37,547 bases of DNA. It comes from Bacteroidota bacterium. GTDB taxonomy: Bacteria; Bacteroidota; Ignavibacteria; Ignavibacteriales; Melioribacteraceae. Positions 7,400 through 16,233 of the stretch are shown here, one piece after another (position 1 is the first letter of the stretch; each line of letters opens with the position of its first letter). The notes below the pieces were generated by a model. That model did not search any database. It was not told where the DNA came from and saw only the letters and a program-made list of their open reading frames with translations. The DNA lies in assembly GCA_021812705.1 (NCBI GenBank), contig JAKAMT010000010.1, positions 1 through 37,547 of the forward strand, written 5' to 3'. The translations under genes were made by a program, and so were the position numbers.

Positions 7400-8200
7400 T
7401 CAGCCTCCGACATTGTAAAATTTATTGGAAGTGCTCCCCACACCGCACTTCGGCTTCTGTTCCAGGGCCAGTTTTAAAGCTTGTTCGCATCCAAATTTTC
7501 TAACATCAAAAGAGAGATCGCTGAAGAGGCACGGTTTAAGAAGTCCGTCGCTCGTTAAACGCAGCCTGTTGCAGTTTTCGCAGTCGCCGCCGCTTCCTCC
7601 GTGAACAATTCCGAATTCCCCCTTCTCAATATCCATTTCATAAATAAATCTTGCGGTCAATCCGTTTGCATCGCAATATTTTTTTACGGCTACAGCATCC
7701 GGCTCATTTATCGATTTCTTAATCACGCAATTTATTTTGATGGGAAAAAGACCTGCTTCAATAGCTGCTGTAATTCCGTTAAATACATCGGTAATTTCTC
7801 CGCCGCGCGTAATAGCTCTGTATCTGTCCGGGTCAATCGTATCCAAGCTTATATTCACGCGCATGAGACCCGCTTCTTTCAATTCGCGAGCATATTTTGG
7901 AAGAAGAATCGCGTTTGTTGTCATCGAGAGGTCTTTTATCTCTTTGATCTCCGCCAGCATTCTGACCAGATTGACCGCTCCTTTTCTTGCAAGCGGTTCC
8001 CCGCCGGTAATCCGCACTTTGTTTATTCCAATCTTGACCGCACATTTTGTGAATTCCGTTATCTCCTCTAAAGAGAGAATTGATCTGTGATCGATTAATT
8101 TTATTCCCTCTTCCGGCATGCAGTAGACACAGCGCAGATTGCATCTGTCCGTTATACTTATTCTAAGATAATTTATCTCTCTGTTAAATCTGTCTAACAT
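7400..8200 (-). CDS. moaA: GTP 3',8-cyclase MoaA, short form
   Basis: 266 residues, about 60 fewer than the E. coli enzyme. The radical-SAM cluster is CNLRCVYC (C20, C24, C27) and the second, GTP-binding Fe-S cluster is CENCNRLRLT plus C224 (C207, C210, C224; CX2CX13C). The conserved double-glycine C-terminus (NVGG) is intact. The missing residues lie between RFIYEM (around 184-189) and C207, where other MoaA proteins have an additional segment of about 40 residues. The frame is clean, so this is a short variant of the kind found in Bacteroidota/Chlorobiota and not a broken gene. It catalyses the first step of molybdopterin synthesis from GTP. The start overlaps the end of moeA by 17 bp. Confidence 0.94.
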   Translation of the reverse strand: MLDRFNREINYLRISITDRCNLRCVYCMPEEGIKLIDHRSILSLEEITEFTKCAVKIGINKVRITGGEPLARKGAVNLVRMLAEIKEIKDLSMTTNAILLPKYARELKEAGLMRVNISLDTIDPDRYRAITRGGEITDVFNGITAAIEAGLFPIKINCVIKKSINEPDAVAVKKYCDANGLTARFIYEMDIEKGEFGIVHGGSGGDCENCNRLRLTSDGLLKPCLFSDLSFDVRKFGCEQALKLALEQKPKCGVGSTSNKFYNVGG

Positions 8201-9359
8201 CTACTATCTGTCCTTCCTCTATAACATTCACGCCGATTGGTATTGAGGTTATTCCGTCTGCCAGTGCTAGCGAACTAATATGGGCCGACCCGTGATATTC
8301 AACGGGCTCTATTTCTCCGTTTGAATTTATTTTAACAGGAATCCACGCGAGACGTTTATTCTTTTTTCTTTTGATCTCTTTAGCAAGTTTCATCTTGAAA
8401 ATCTTTAAGTGATTTTCATAACCGGTTGCTGCTGCTAAAAATTCTTTTACAAATATTTCGAAGCAGATAAATGACGAGACCGGATTGCCGGGCATACCTA
8501 TCACAAATTTATTTTCATCTCTTCCGAACACCGTAGGCTTGCCCGGCTGTATTGCAACTTTATCAAATAATATTTTAAACCCGTTCTTAACAAGAAGACC
8601 GGGAACAAGGTCATAATCCCCCATCGAAACGCCGCCGGTTATAATTATAAGATCATTTTCCGATTTTGCTTTCGCGATTAATTTGTTTATCGCATCTTCG
8701 TTGTCGATGGCGATTCCGTAATAATTTGATTCGCAACCAATCTGATCCAATTGTGCCAGAAGCTGATAAGAGTTTGTATTTCTTATCTGTGATTCGCGTG
8801 GGGTCTTTTCCGGTTCGATAATTTCGTCTCCGGTGGCAATAATTCCGACTTTCGGTTTTATGCACACGAGGGGTCGAACGTGCCCGCATAATGCCAGAGA
8901 AGCGATCTCTTTGGCAGTAATTTTTGTACCGGCAGAAAGAAGTTTTTGGCCGGCAACGACATCTTCACCTATCCTGCAAAGATTATCCGCTGTTTTTTCT
9001 CCCAGGAATAATATTTTATTTCCCGTCAACTCTTTTACCTCTTCAACAATAATAACGCAATCCGCGCCCTCAGGCATCATTGCACCGGTCATAATTTTCG
9101 AGCACTCATTTTTACCGATTTTCTTCTGCGGCTTGTATCCGGCCTGTATAACATCCACTACTTCCAGTTCGTTCTTGATATCTTCCCTGCGGCAGGCATA
9201 TCCGTCCATTGCCGATTTGTCGAACGGGGGCATGTTCATATCAGAGAAAACATCTTCGCGCAGAACCCGGTTAAGACCTTTTATAAAATAAACTTTCTCT
9301 GTTCCGAGTAATATCTTATTCTCTCTTATTATCTGCAGTGCTTCTTCGTATTGAATCAT
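8184..9359 (-). CDS. moeA: Molybdopterin molybdenumtransferase MoeA
   Basis: 391 residues, normal length. MoeA inserts molybdate (or tungstate) into adenylylated molybdopterin. Visible blocks: MPPFDKSAMDGYA near residue 43-55, KIMTGAMMPEGAD, GIIATGDE with a following SQIRNTNSY, TGGVSMGDYD and the C-terminal-half FVIGMPGNPVSSF. It is first in the moeA-moaA-moaC unit; 66 bp of AT-rich sequence without a visible terminator separate it from wtpC upstream, so transport and cofactor genes could be one transcript. The context next to WtpABC and a tungsten-family oxidoreductase suggests it may handle tungsten. Confidence 0.95.
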   Translation of the reverse strand: MIQYEEALQIIRENKILLGTEKVYFIKGLNRVLREDVFSDMNMPPFDKSAMDGYACRREDIKNELEVVDVIQAGYKPQKKIGKNECSKIMTGAMMPEGADCVIIVEEVKELTGNKILFLGEKTADNLCRIGEDVVAGQKLLSAGTKITAKEIASLALCGHVRPLVCIKPKVGIIATGDEIIEPEKTPRESQIRNTNSYQLLAQLDQIGCESNYYGIAIDNEDAINKLIAKAKSENDLIIITGGVSMGDYDLVPGLLVKNGFKILFDKVAIQPGKPTVFGRDENKFVIGMPGNPVSSFICFEIFVKEFLAAATGYENHLKIFKMKLAKEIKRKKNKRLAWIPVKINSNGEIEPVEYHGSAHISSLALADGITSIPIGVNVIEEGQIVDVRQI

Positions 9360-9425
9360 ATGATGGTTAAATCCTCTCGACGGTTATTTTATATTAAATA
9401 ATTTTAATCTTCTTGACAGTTAAAA

Positions 9426-10475
9426 CTAATTATAAATTTTGCAAGCGGATGCCTTAAAATTTGTCCAGATATCGTTACCTATTTCAAGATTAAGAGAGTT
9501 AACGGATTCGGAAGAGAGAAGTGCAATTAGTTCCACCTTCCCGATGTCGACTGTAACTTCGAATCCCATCTTTGCGCGCGCAATATCCGTAATCTTTCCT
9601 TTGAAATGATTCCGAGCGCTTCCTCCTTCTGATGTAATCGAAAGACTTATCTCTTCCGGATTGATTAGGAGGAATGAATCACCGTCGCCAGAATCCGTGA
9701 GTACATATATTTTAATCCCGTCGACCAAAAATTCCTTCAGGTCGCTGTCCGGAATTGAATTGACATTTCCGCGTAAAAAATTTTTTACTCCCACAAATTT
9801 AGCAACGAATTCTGATTTTGGATGCTGAAAAATTTGCTCGGGAGGCGCGACATGAACGATAGTGCCATTCTCCATGATTCCAATTTTATTTGCAAGCGAT
9901 ACAGCCTCTTCATAATCATGGGTAACGTGGACAATCGTAATTCCGGCGCGGTTTAGCTTTCTCAATAATGCGCGGAGTTCTATTTTAGATTTAGGATCCA
10001 AAGAAGAAAGCGGTTCATCCAGAAGAAAAATATCATTTCCCGCAGCCAAACTTCTGGCAAGAGAGACCCTTTGATATTCGCCGCCAGACAAAGTAGAAAT
10101 ATTGCGATCCAATTTATCAGAAATGCCGGTTTCGGAAGCTGCTTTAAGAACTTTATCTTTTATCTCTTTTTCTTTCCTGCTTCTCAATGGATAGGCTATA
10201 TTGTCAAATACATTCAAGTGAGGAAACAGATCGGTATCCTGATAAACGATGCTGATATTTCTATTTTGAATCTTCTCTTCTGTAATTTGCCTGCCCCGCA
10301 GAAAAATATTTCCCTCACTAATATCGATCAGTCCGGCAATCGATTCAAGTAACACGCTTTTACCCACGCCCGAAACACCAAGTATTACAAAATAATCGCC
10401 TGCATCTACATTAAAGGAGATATTTTTCAATTCAAAATCCCCGACTTTTAAAGATATGTTTTCAATTTTCAGCAT
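9426..10475 (-). CDS. wtpC: Molybdate/tungstate ABC transporter ATP-binding protein
   Basis: 349 residues. ATPase domain: Walker A GVSGVGKS (33-40), Q-loop IVYQDTD (77-82), signature LSGGEYQRVSLAR (129-141), Walker B DIFLLDEP (148-155), switch HVTHDYEEA (about 178-186). The C-terminal 110 residues form a TOBE-type regulatory region as in ModC/WtpC/CysA relatives. It powers import of molybdate or tungstate together with the permease and binding protein encoded directly upstream; its start codon abuts the permease stop codon. Confidence 0.92.
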   Translation of the reverse strand: MLKIENISLKVGDFELKNISFNVDAGDYFVILGVSGVGKSVLLESIAGLIDISEGNIFLRGRQITEEKIQNRNISIVYQDTDLFPHLNVFDNIAYPLRSRKEKEIKDKVLKAASETGISDKLDRNISTLSGGEYQRVSLARSLAAGNDIFLLDEPLSSLDPKSKIELRALLRKLNRAGITIVHVTHDYEEAVSLANKIGIMENGTIVHVAPPEQIFQHPKSEFVAKFVGVKNFLRGNVNSIPDSDLKEFLVDGIKIYVLTDSGDGDSFLLINPEEISLSITSEGGSARNHFKGKITDIARAKMGFEVTVDIGKVELIALLSSESVNSLNLEIGNDIWTNFKASACKIYN

Positions 10476-11261
10476 CTAACTTTTTCTCTTGATCAATCTG
10501 AGCACTATAAAAATAAGAAGACAGACTGTAACAAAAACTACAGCAGCGGGCAAAGAATATTTTAATCCATAAGATGTAAATCTTTCATATATCAGTATCG
10601 GAGCCGTCTTAGGATTATACGCTACAATTATTACCGCACCGAACTCGCTCATACCGCGAGCCCACATAAGTATAAATCCTGATAAGATTGAACGCCAGGC
10701 AAGCGGAAGAGAGACTGTAAAAAAAACACGGGCGGGAGACGCTCCTAAGGTAAGCGCAACTTTTTCTAATCTTTCCGGCACCGCGGCAAATCCATCCCGC
10801 GCGGCATTTATTAAAAAAGGGATACTTACAAACGCCATCGCTAATATTATTCCCGCCGGACTTCCTATAAATTTAATTCCGAATAATTCTCCGGCACTTC
10901 CCAAAAGGCTGTCGCGCGTAATAATACCCAGCACAGCAATTCCGGCGGCAGAATGTGGAATAATAATTGGAATGTCTATTATTCCATTCACAATACCTTT
11001 AAGAGCAAAATTTTTTCTAGCCAGCAGATAAGCCAGCGGCACAGCAAGAAAAGAGAACAAAAATGTTCCCGCCATCGAAGTCCACAGACTAAGCCAAATG
11101 CTGTCTCTTACTTCCTGACTGTAAGCCGATTCTCTAAGCGATTCCGGCGTTATATTTAAGTACATACCGGCGATAGGGGCAATAATAAAAAGGAGTGCCG
11201 CCCCTCCCAAAAAAGTAAAAACCAAACTCAGCACAGATCTGTTGTATGAAAAACTTTTCAT
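10476..11261 (-). CDS. wtpB: Molybdate/tungstate ABC transporter permease
   Basis: 261 residues with about six hydrophobic segments typical of the ModB/WtpB/CysT inner-membrane permease family. The EAA loop that docks the ATPase is visible as TLGASPARVFFTVSLPLAWRS, followed by the family block ARGMSEFGAV. It lies 5 bp after wtpA and abuts wtpC, so the three make one operon. The choice of WtpB over ModB rests on the WtpA-type binding protein beside it. Confidence 0.92.
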   Translation of the reverse strand: MKSFSYNRSVLSLVFTFLGGAALLFIIAPIAGMYLNITPESLRESAYSQEVRDSIWLSLWTSMAGTFLFSFLAVPLAYLLARKNFALKGIVNGIIDIPIIIPHSAAGIAVLGIITRDSLLGSAGELFGIKFIGSPAGIILAMAFVSIPFLINAARDGFAAVPERLEKVALTLGASPARVFFTVSLPLAWRSILSGFILMWARGMSEFGAVIIVAYNPKTAPILIYERFTSYGLKYSLPAAVVFVTVCLLIFIVLRLIKRKS

Positions 11262-11266
11262 TTAAA

Positions 11267-12223
11267 TTATTTCTTTTTCAGGGCATATTTTTTTAGTTCG
11301 CCGGGAAGATTTTTGTACAACTCACAAGCAGAAGGCACTACAGTCGGCTGCCCCATCTCGTCCATAACCTTTAATCCCTTCTTTGCATTAAGCAGATAAA
11401 GAAGAAACTTTTTTGCCAATTCGGGATTCTTAGAGTTTTTGGGAATAGTTACGCCATAAACCATAGAAGCCCCACGCTGAAAAATTTTTTCGCCGGGGGT
11501 TTTTCCGTTCAGTTCTACGGAGACTTGATTATAATAATCTTCCAGGTCCGCGCTCTTCAAATTTATTTTATCCGGAAGCGTCACGAATTTAAGTCCGTGC
11601 TGTTCTGCAACGGAACGGTACAGAAAAATATAATCCAATTCGCCGGCTTCCAGCAGGGCAAGCAGATCAACTTCCTTAGGTCTAATATATTCCTGGTTTT
11701 TAGAAGTAATTATTTCTGTAAGCCCTTTTTTGTTATAGTAGATCTCCGCCAATTTTAAGGCAAGAATTGTTCTATAACCGCACGGATCAGAGTTTGGATC
11801 CGACCTTCCAATGTTTATTTTTTTATCGAGTAGAATATTAAACCAATTGTTTTGATTGATCTCATTTGCTCTTCTCGATTTAGGAGAGTAGACTATTGCC
11901 ATCTCATTTGTAGCGAATTTCAGGTTCCAAGAAGCATATTCGGGAATAAGGAGTTGATCAATCACCATGTAATCCGCCGAGGCGAACACGTCACAATTTT
12001 TTTTCAACTCGGAAATTTTTCTGGCACATTCGCGGCTTCCGGCTATCTCCTTTAAAATTTCCACACCCGGATTTTCTTTTTTAAATCCGTCAATAATTTT
12101 TTCAAACGGAACAGTCAGGCTTCCAGCATGAAATATTGTAAGCTGGCTGCCGCTTTGCGGATAAAAGGGATTTATCCAAATAAATACAAGAAGAAGTGTC
12201 AACTTGAAATTAAATTTTAACAT
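11267..12223 (-). CDS. wtpA: Tungstate/molybdate-binding protein WtpA
   Basis: 318 residues with a signal sequence (Lys-containing start, hydrophobic run to about residue 20). The mature part begins with LTIFHAGSLTVPFEKI and contains the GRSDPNSDPCGYRT block, both typical of WtpA-type binding proteins that bind tungstate and molybdate with an octahedral site, rather than the shorter ModA. It delivers the oxyanion to WtpBC. The gene is divergent from the aldehyde oxidoreductase gene; the roughly 165 bp between them must hold promoters for both but shows no recognisable cofactor riboswitch fold. Confidence 0.92.
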   Translation of the reverse strand: MLKFNFKLTLLLVFIWINPFYPQSGSQLTIFHAGSLTVPFEKIIDGFKKENPGVEILKEIAGSRECARKISELKKNCDVFASADYMVIDQLLIPEYASWNLKFATNEMAIVYSPKSRRANEINQNNWFNILLDKKINIGRSDPNSDPCGYRTILALKLAEIYYNKKGLTEIITSKNQEYIRPKEVDLLALLEAGELDYIFLYRSVAEQHGLKFVTLPDKINLKSADLEDYYNQVSVELNGKTPGEKIFQRGASMVYGVTIPKNSKNPELAKKFLLYLLNAKKGLKVMDEMGQPTVVPSACELYKNLPGELKKYALKKK

Positions 12224-12388
12224 TACGCATCATCTCTCTAATTTTTATATGTAAAGTCTAACAATTATTATTTTCCCGTTCAACATTGATTTTATTGATC
12301 TTTCTTCACATTGGGAATCATACTTACCTTTCTTATATTTTCAAGGACATTTATAACTTTTTATAAAAAATTAATTTTGGAGACCTTG

Positions 12389-14572
12389 ATGGAAGCAAGG
12401 GAAATATTGGAAGAGAGAATATTACTTAAAGAGTTTTCGTATGATATCACTCCGATGGAGAAAGGCTATTCCGACAAAACTTTATATATCAATCTTTCAG
12501 ATAATCAGATAAGAATAAAAGATGTGCCCAAAGAGATGAAAGAAAAATTCATAGGCGGCAAAGGATACGGGCTGAGGTATCTTTGGGACGCAACCAAACC
12601 GGACACAAAATGGAACGACGCCGAAAACGAAATTGTGATTTCGGGCGGACCTGTCTGCGGAATTACACAATATTCCGGAACGGGAAAATCTTTGGTTGTT
12701 ACAATTTCTCCGCAGACAGATTCGGTTATGGACAGCAATGTGGGAGGGTGGTTCGGGCCGTTTTTAAAACTGAACGGTTTTGACGCAATAGAACTTCAGG
12801 GAAAAGCCGAACGCGATGTGGTTATTATTCTCGACGGCAGAGACGGAACGGGAAAAATCAGAATTGAAGAAGCTCCGGCCGATCCGGTAAACAGCCATCA
12901 GCTAGCCGATATGCTGACCGAAATGTACTGCCCCACAGAGCAGGATAAGATGAAAATAGCCGTCGTTTCCGCCGGCGCAGCGGCAGACCATTCATTAATC
13001 GGAATGCTGAATTTTAGTTTCTATGATAAAAGAAAAAAGCGCTCAAGATTAAAACAGGCAGGCCGCGGCGGAATAGGAACCGTGTTTCGCGATAAAAAAA
13101 TTAAAGCTCTTGTTGCATTGGTTGCAAAAGTGGAAAACGATATTAATCATGTCGTAAATATGAAAGCCATTATCGAACGCGGGCAGCGCTTCAACAAAGA
13201 GATGAAAGAATTGGATGACTTACAGTGCGAAATGAGGGCTAAAGGCACCGCCCATTTGGTTGAAGTGATGAACGATTATGATCTTCTTCCGGTAAATAAT
13301 TTTAAATTCGGAAGCAATGAGGCGGTGGTTGGTAATATAGACGGCAATACATGGAAGAAGCAGTTTGAACAGGGCTCGTTTGACGGATGCTGGCTGGGAT
13401 GCAATATGAGCTGCGCCAAAGGTGTTAATAATTATGTTTTGAGAACAGGCCCTTTCAAAGGTGAAAGCGTAATTGTAGACGGACCGGAATACGAAACCGC
13501 AGCCGGAATCGCGGCTAATTCCGGTATCTTCAGCACGGATTACACCATTGAAGTAAATTTTTACTGCGATACTTACGGAGTCTGCACAATCACCTGGGGT
13601 ACAACTGTTGCGTTCTTGATGGAATGTTACGAGAACGGAATTCTTAATCTGGAAAGAACCGGAGGCCTTAAACTGAATTTTGGAAACGCGGACAGCGCAA
13701 TGGAAATGCTGCATCAGCTTGGACGCGGTGAAGGATTCGGAAAAACCGCGGGTTTGGGCGTGCGCCGTTTGAAAAATCTGTTCATAGAAAAAGGATGGGG
13801 CGACGCTCAGTTCCTGCAAGACATTGCAATGGAAAACAAGGGACTTGAATATTCCCAGTATATGTCCAAAGAATCTCTGGCTCAGCAGGGCGGCTATGCT
13901 ATGACAAATAAGGGCCCGCAGCACGATGAAGCATGGCTCATCTTCATGGATATGGTGAACAATCACATTCCGACTTTTGAAGATAAAGCAGAAGCCCTTC
14001 ATTATTTCCCTCTCTTCAGAACATGGTTTGGTCTGGCTGGAATATGCAAACTTCCCTGGAATGACGTTGAACCCGCAAACAACGCAGAGACTGCGGAACC
14101 CGCAAAAGTCCCCGAGCATGTTGATAATTATGTAACCATTTACAACGCCGTTACAGGAAGAGATTTTACAAAAGAAAGACTCATCGAAGATTCCGAACGA
14201 GTTTACAATTTTCAGCGCATGTTCAATTTGAGAAGAGGTTACGGCGTTCGCAAGTGGGACGCACAGCCCTACAGAGCCGCCGGCCCTGTTACTGAAGAAG
14301 AATATTTATCGCGGCAGGAACGATATGATAAGCATCTGAAAGAACTCATCGGACTGGTTCCGCAAGGAATGTCGTTGAAAGAAAAGATGGCGGCGCACCG
14401 AAAATACCGCGAGAACAGATACGAACTTCTTCTTGACGCTGTTTACAAAAGAAGAGGCTGGGACGAAAACGGCGTTCCGAAAGTAGAACACTTGAAAAAA
14501 TTGGGAATGGATTTACCCGAACTGCTTGAACTTAGAAGAAAATATGAAAAAGGTGAATGGAAATTGAAATAA
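12389..14572 (+). CDS. aor: Aldehyde:ferredoxin oxidoreductase family protein (tungsten enzyme)
   Basis: 727 residues from the chosen ATG, which has GGAG six bases upstream; the frame could begin at 12311, but that adds a hydrophobic 26-residue tail with no ribosome-binding site. The N-terminal AOR domain shows FIGGKGYGLRYLW, ISGGPVCG and NVGGWFGPFLK. The Fe-S cysteines are C334, C338 and C342 (GCWLGCNMSCAKG), with a distal C553 in GICKLPW. The first pair is spaced CX3C, whereas classical AORs have CX2C. Members carry a tungsten-bis-pterin and a 4Fe-4S cluster and oxidise aldehydes to acids with ferredoxin. The neighbouring WtpABC and cofactor genes fit a tungsten enzyme. The substrate cannot be read from the sequence; the length exceeds the classical ~600-residue AORs. 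Confidence 0.93.
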   Translation: MEAREILEERILLKEFSYDITPMEKGYSDKTLYINLSDNQIRIKDVPKEMKEKFIGGKGYGLRYLWDATKPDTKWNDAENEIVISGGPVCGITQYSGTGKSLVVTISPQTDSVMDSNVGGWFGPFLKLNGFDAIELQGKAERDVVIILDGRDGTGKIRIEEAPADPVNSHQLADMLTEMYCPTEQDKMKIAVVSAGAAADHSLIGMLNFSFYDKRKKRSRLKQAGRGGIGTVFRDKKIKALVALVAKVENDINHVVNMKAIIERGQRFNKEMKELDDLQCEMRAKGTAHLVEVMNDYDLLPVNNFKFGSNEAVVGNIDGNTWKKQFEQGSFDGCWLGCNMSCAKGVNNYVLRTGPFKGESVIVDGPEYETAAGIAANSGIFSTDYTIEVNFYCDTYGVCTITWGTTVAFLMECYENGILNLERTGGLKLNFGNADSAMEMLHQLGRGEGFGKTAGLGVRRLKNLFIEKGWGDAQFLQDIAMENKGLEYSQYMSKESLAQQGGYAMTNKGPQHDEAWLIFMDMVNNHIPTFEDKAEALHYFPLFRTWFGLAGICKLPWNDVEPANNAETAEPAKVPEHVDNYVTIYNAVTGRDFTKERLIEDSERVYNFQRMFNLRRGYGVRKWDAQPYRAAGPVTEEEYLSRQERYDKHLKELIGLVPQGMSLKEKMAAHRKYRENRYELLLDAVYKRRGWDENGVPKVEHLKKLGMDLPELLELRRKYEKGEWKLK

Positions 14573-14596
14573 AAACTGAAAAATATATTTAAAACT

Positions 14597-14625
14597 AAAA
14601 ACTCCGCTTCAAGCGGAGTTTTTTT
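14597..14625. terminator. Bidirectional intrinsic terminator between aor and thiS-like gene
   Basis: Stem AAAACTCCGCT/AGCGGAGTTTT with a three-base loop, T-run to the right and A-run to the left, between convergent genes. Confidence 0.87.
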
Positions 14626-14639
14626 ATAATTTCAAATTT

Positions 14640-14849
14640 TTATCCGCCGCTTATCATGTGGATTATTTCAACATTATCGTTCTCTTTTACAGAAGCAGAA
14701 TCGAAAAATTCTCTCTTTACTAATTTTCCGTTTATCTTTACAATTAGACGGGTGAATGAAAATTTTTTCAACTTCAGCAGTTCATTGACGGAGAGAGAAT
14801 CTTTTTCAGAATCCAGGATTTCGTTCCGATGATTTAAAATAATATTCAC
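14640..14849 (-). CDS. ThiS/MoaD-like sulfur-carrier protein
   Basis: 69 residues with the beta-grasp pattern of small sulfur carriers and the obligatory Gly-Gly C-terminus (MISGG), which is adenylylated by an E1-like enzyme and converted to a thiocarboxylate. VKINGKLVKREFF in the middle and NVEIIHMISGG at the end look more like ThiS (thiazole synthesis) than MoaD. It begins directly after the thiF-like stop codon, so the two are coupled. No other thiamine gene is present; the neighbours are tungsten/molybdenum genes, which leaves open that it serves as the sulfur donor for molybdopterin. Confidence 0.83.
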   Translation of the reverse strand: MNIILNHRNEILDSEKDSLSVNELLKLKKFSFTRLIVKINGKLVKREFFDSASVKENDNVEIIHMISGG

Positions 14850-15437
14850 TTACTTATCCTTCCCAAGTAATATTTCAAGAACGACATTAGCCATCATATT
14901 CGATACAATTCCCACTCGCGGAGCTAAAGGAGGATCATTTTCACCGGTTTCGTTTGTCAGATCGCCAACAATATAAAGATTTTCATGCCGTTCAACTTTA
15001 ATCAATTCGTTTCCGCCCCACCCCGCCAGACCGACTCCGCAAACCAACGGTTTATCCGGAAATGAATCCAGAACGGTCTCGGCAATCATCTCTTTCATCT
15101 CGGCTTTATCAAACGCTTCAATTATAATATCCGCATCCTTATAAAGTTCAACTATTTCTTTTGGGCTTAGCGTTATGGTATGCGCTTCAACTTTTACGGA
15201 AGGGTTTATTTTCGAAATATTCTCTTTTAAGGCTTCGGCTTTATATTTGCCTATCTGATCATAAAAAAAATACTGACGGTTTAAATTGCTCTCTTCAATT
15301 TTGTCGAAATCGGCAATCACTAATTTTCCAATTCCAATGCGAGCCAAAGCCACAGCCGCGTTCGAACCGAGTCCGCCGCAGCCTGCAATTCCAATGCTTC
15401 TGCTTTTTAACCTGTTTTTAATCTCTTGAAAATTCAT
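14850..15437 (-). CDS. ThiF-family adenylyltransferase (short form)
   Basis: 195 residues, the short 'family 2' ThiF type that lacks the zinc-cysteine pairs and the long C-terminus of MoeB/ThiF. The nucleotide site is GCGGLGSN (19-26) and the acidic ATP/Mg block is DFDKIEESNLNRQ (43-55). It should activate the Gly-Gly end of the adjacent sulfur carrier with ATP. The two form an operon read toward the aor terminator. Role in thiamine versus molybdopterin sulfuration is unresolved. Confidence 0.86.
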   Translation of the reverse strand: MNFQEIKNRLKSRSIGIAGCGGLGSNAAVALARIGIGKLVIADFDKIEESNLNRQYFFYDQIGKYKAEALKENISKINPSVKVEAHTITLSPKEIVELYKDADIIIEAFDKAEMKEMIAETVLDSFPDKPLVCGVGLAGWGGNELIKVERHENLYIVGDLTNETGENDPPLAPRVGIVSNMMANVVLEILLGKDK

Positions 15438-15662
15438 AGCTGCATATTTTTTCCGTTAAAATATAATTAAAACGGATTCCGGCATCAAAAATTTATTCAA
15501 GGAACATTTATGCAGTCTATGCAAAACACCCTGCCCGCATCCTTTTAATTGGACAAAATGATACTTTGTTAAGAATTCGACTGATAATTTATCTTGCAAT
15601 AATTCAATTGAAAGTATTACATTGAATTGCAACATGTTGAAAAAATAATAGGCGGAGGAAAA

Positions 15663-16091
15663 ATGAAATCACTGAAAGATATATTGAGCACTCAATCTCT
15701 TTACACGGTTAAAAGCGGAAGCAACATACATGATGTTGTTTTGCTTATGGACAAACATAATATTGGAGTAGTTCCAATAATGTCCGGGGAAGGAAAGCTT
15801 CTAGGCGTATTTTCCGAGAGGGACCTTGTAAGAAGAGTAATATCAAAAGATTTGAATTTGGCGACAGCTCAAATAGACGAAGTGATGACAAAAGATTTAG
15901 TTCTCGCCGATGTCTCGGAAACACATGAACAGTGTCTACAGAAGATGAAAGACCGCGGGATCAGGCACATGCTTGTAATTGAAGGGGGCAAACTCCTGGG
16001 CATTCTTTCAATGAGAGATCTTTTGGAACTGGATCTTACCGTTCAGAGAGAAACAATAGAAGTCCTGCATAATTATATCTATTCGAAATAA
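15663..16091 (+). CDS. CBS-domain pair protein
   Basis: 142 residues made of two tandem CBS domains (about 8-66 and 72-130); FSERDLVRRV and LSMRDLLELD are the matching ligand-binding segments at the end of each. Such stand-alone pairs bind adenosine nucleotides or similar ligands and act as sensors. I place the start at 15663, where GGAGG lies four bases upstream; the in-frame ATG twelve codons earlier has no such site. The 225 bp upstream, to the divergent thiF gene, contains no other convincing gene. Confidence 0.88.
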   Translation: MKSLKDILSTQSLYTVKSGSNIHDVVLLMDKHNIGVVPIMSGEGKLLGVFSERDLVRRVISKDLNLATAQIDEVMTKDLVLADVSETHEQCLQKMKDRGIRHMLVIEGGKLLGILSMRDLLELDLTVQRETIEVLHNYIYSK

Positions 16092-16140
16092 AATTTTGGC
16101 TCGAGCAGAAATCACGCTTTATTAAATCCGCTTTCTATAG

Positions 16141-16169
16141 CCCGTCGTGCAGTAAATTGCACGTACGGG
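16141..16169 (+). repeat. Imperfect palindrome/hairpin
   Basis: CCCGTCGTGCA pairs with TGCACGTACGGG with a single bulged base around a six-base loop. No T-run follows, so it is not a standard intrinsic terminator. It lies between the CBS-protein gene and the S37 peptidase gene and may be a dispersed repeat or an RNA structure. Confidence 0.5.
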
Positions 16170-16233
16170 TAATTCTTACTTATACATTAAAAAAATTCTT
16201 TTCATATTTTTGTATATACATTAAGGACTTATT

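Noticed and set aside
7400-8200. MoaA as a truncated or frameshifted gene because of its short length
   Set aside because: Both clusters and the GG C-terminus are intact and in one frame, so a short variant is the better reading.
12311-12388. Upstream ATG giving a 26-residue N-terminal extension of the AOR-family protein
   Set aside because: No ribosome-binding site there, hydrophobic tail not seen in AOR proteins, and a GGAG-led ATG lies at 12389.
12224-12388. Molybdenum/tungsten cofactor riboswitch upstream of aor
   Set aside because: The AT-rich spacer shows none of the conserved paired elements I would expect.
15510-15548. 12-codon ORF with AAGGAA upstream, between thiF and the CBS gene
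   Set aside because: Too short to judge, no amino-acid run and no link to a neighbour, so probably chance.
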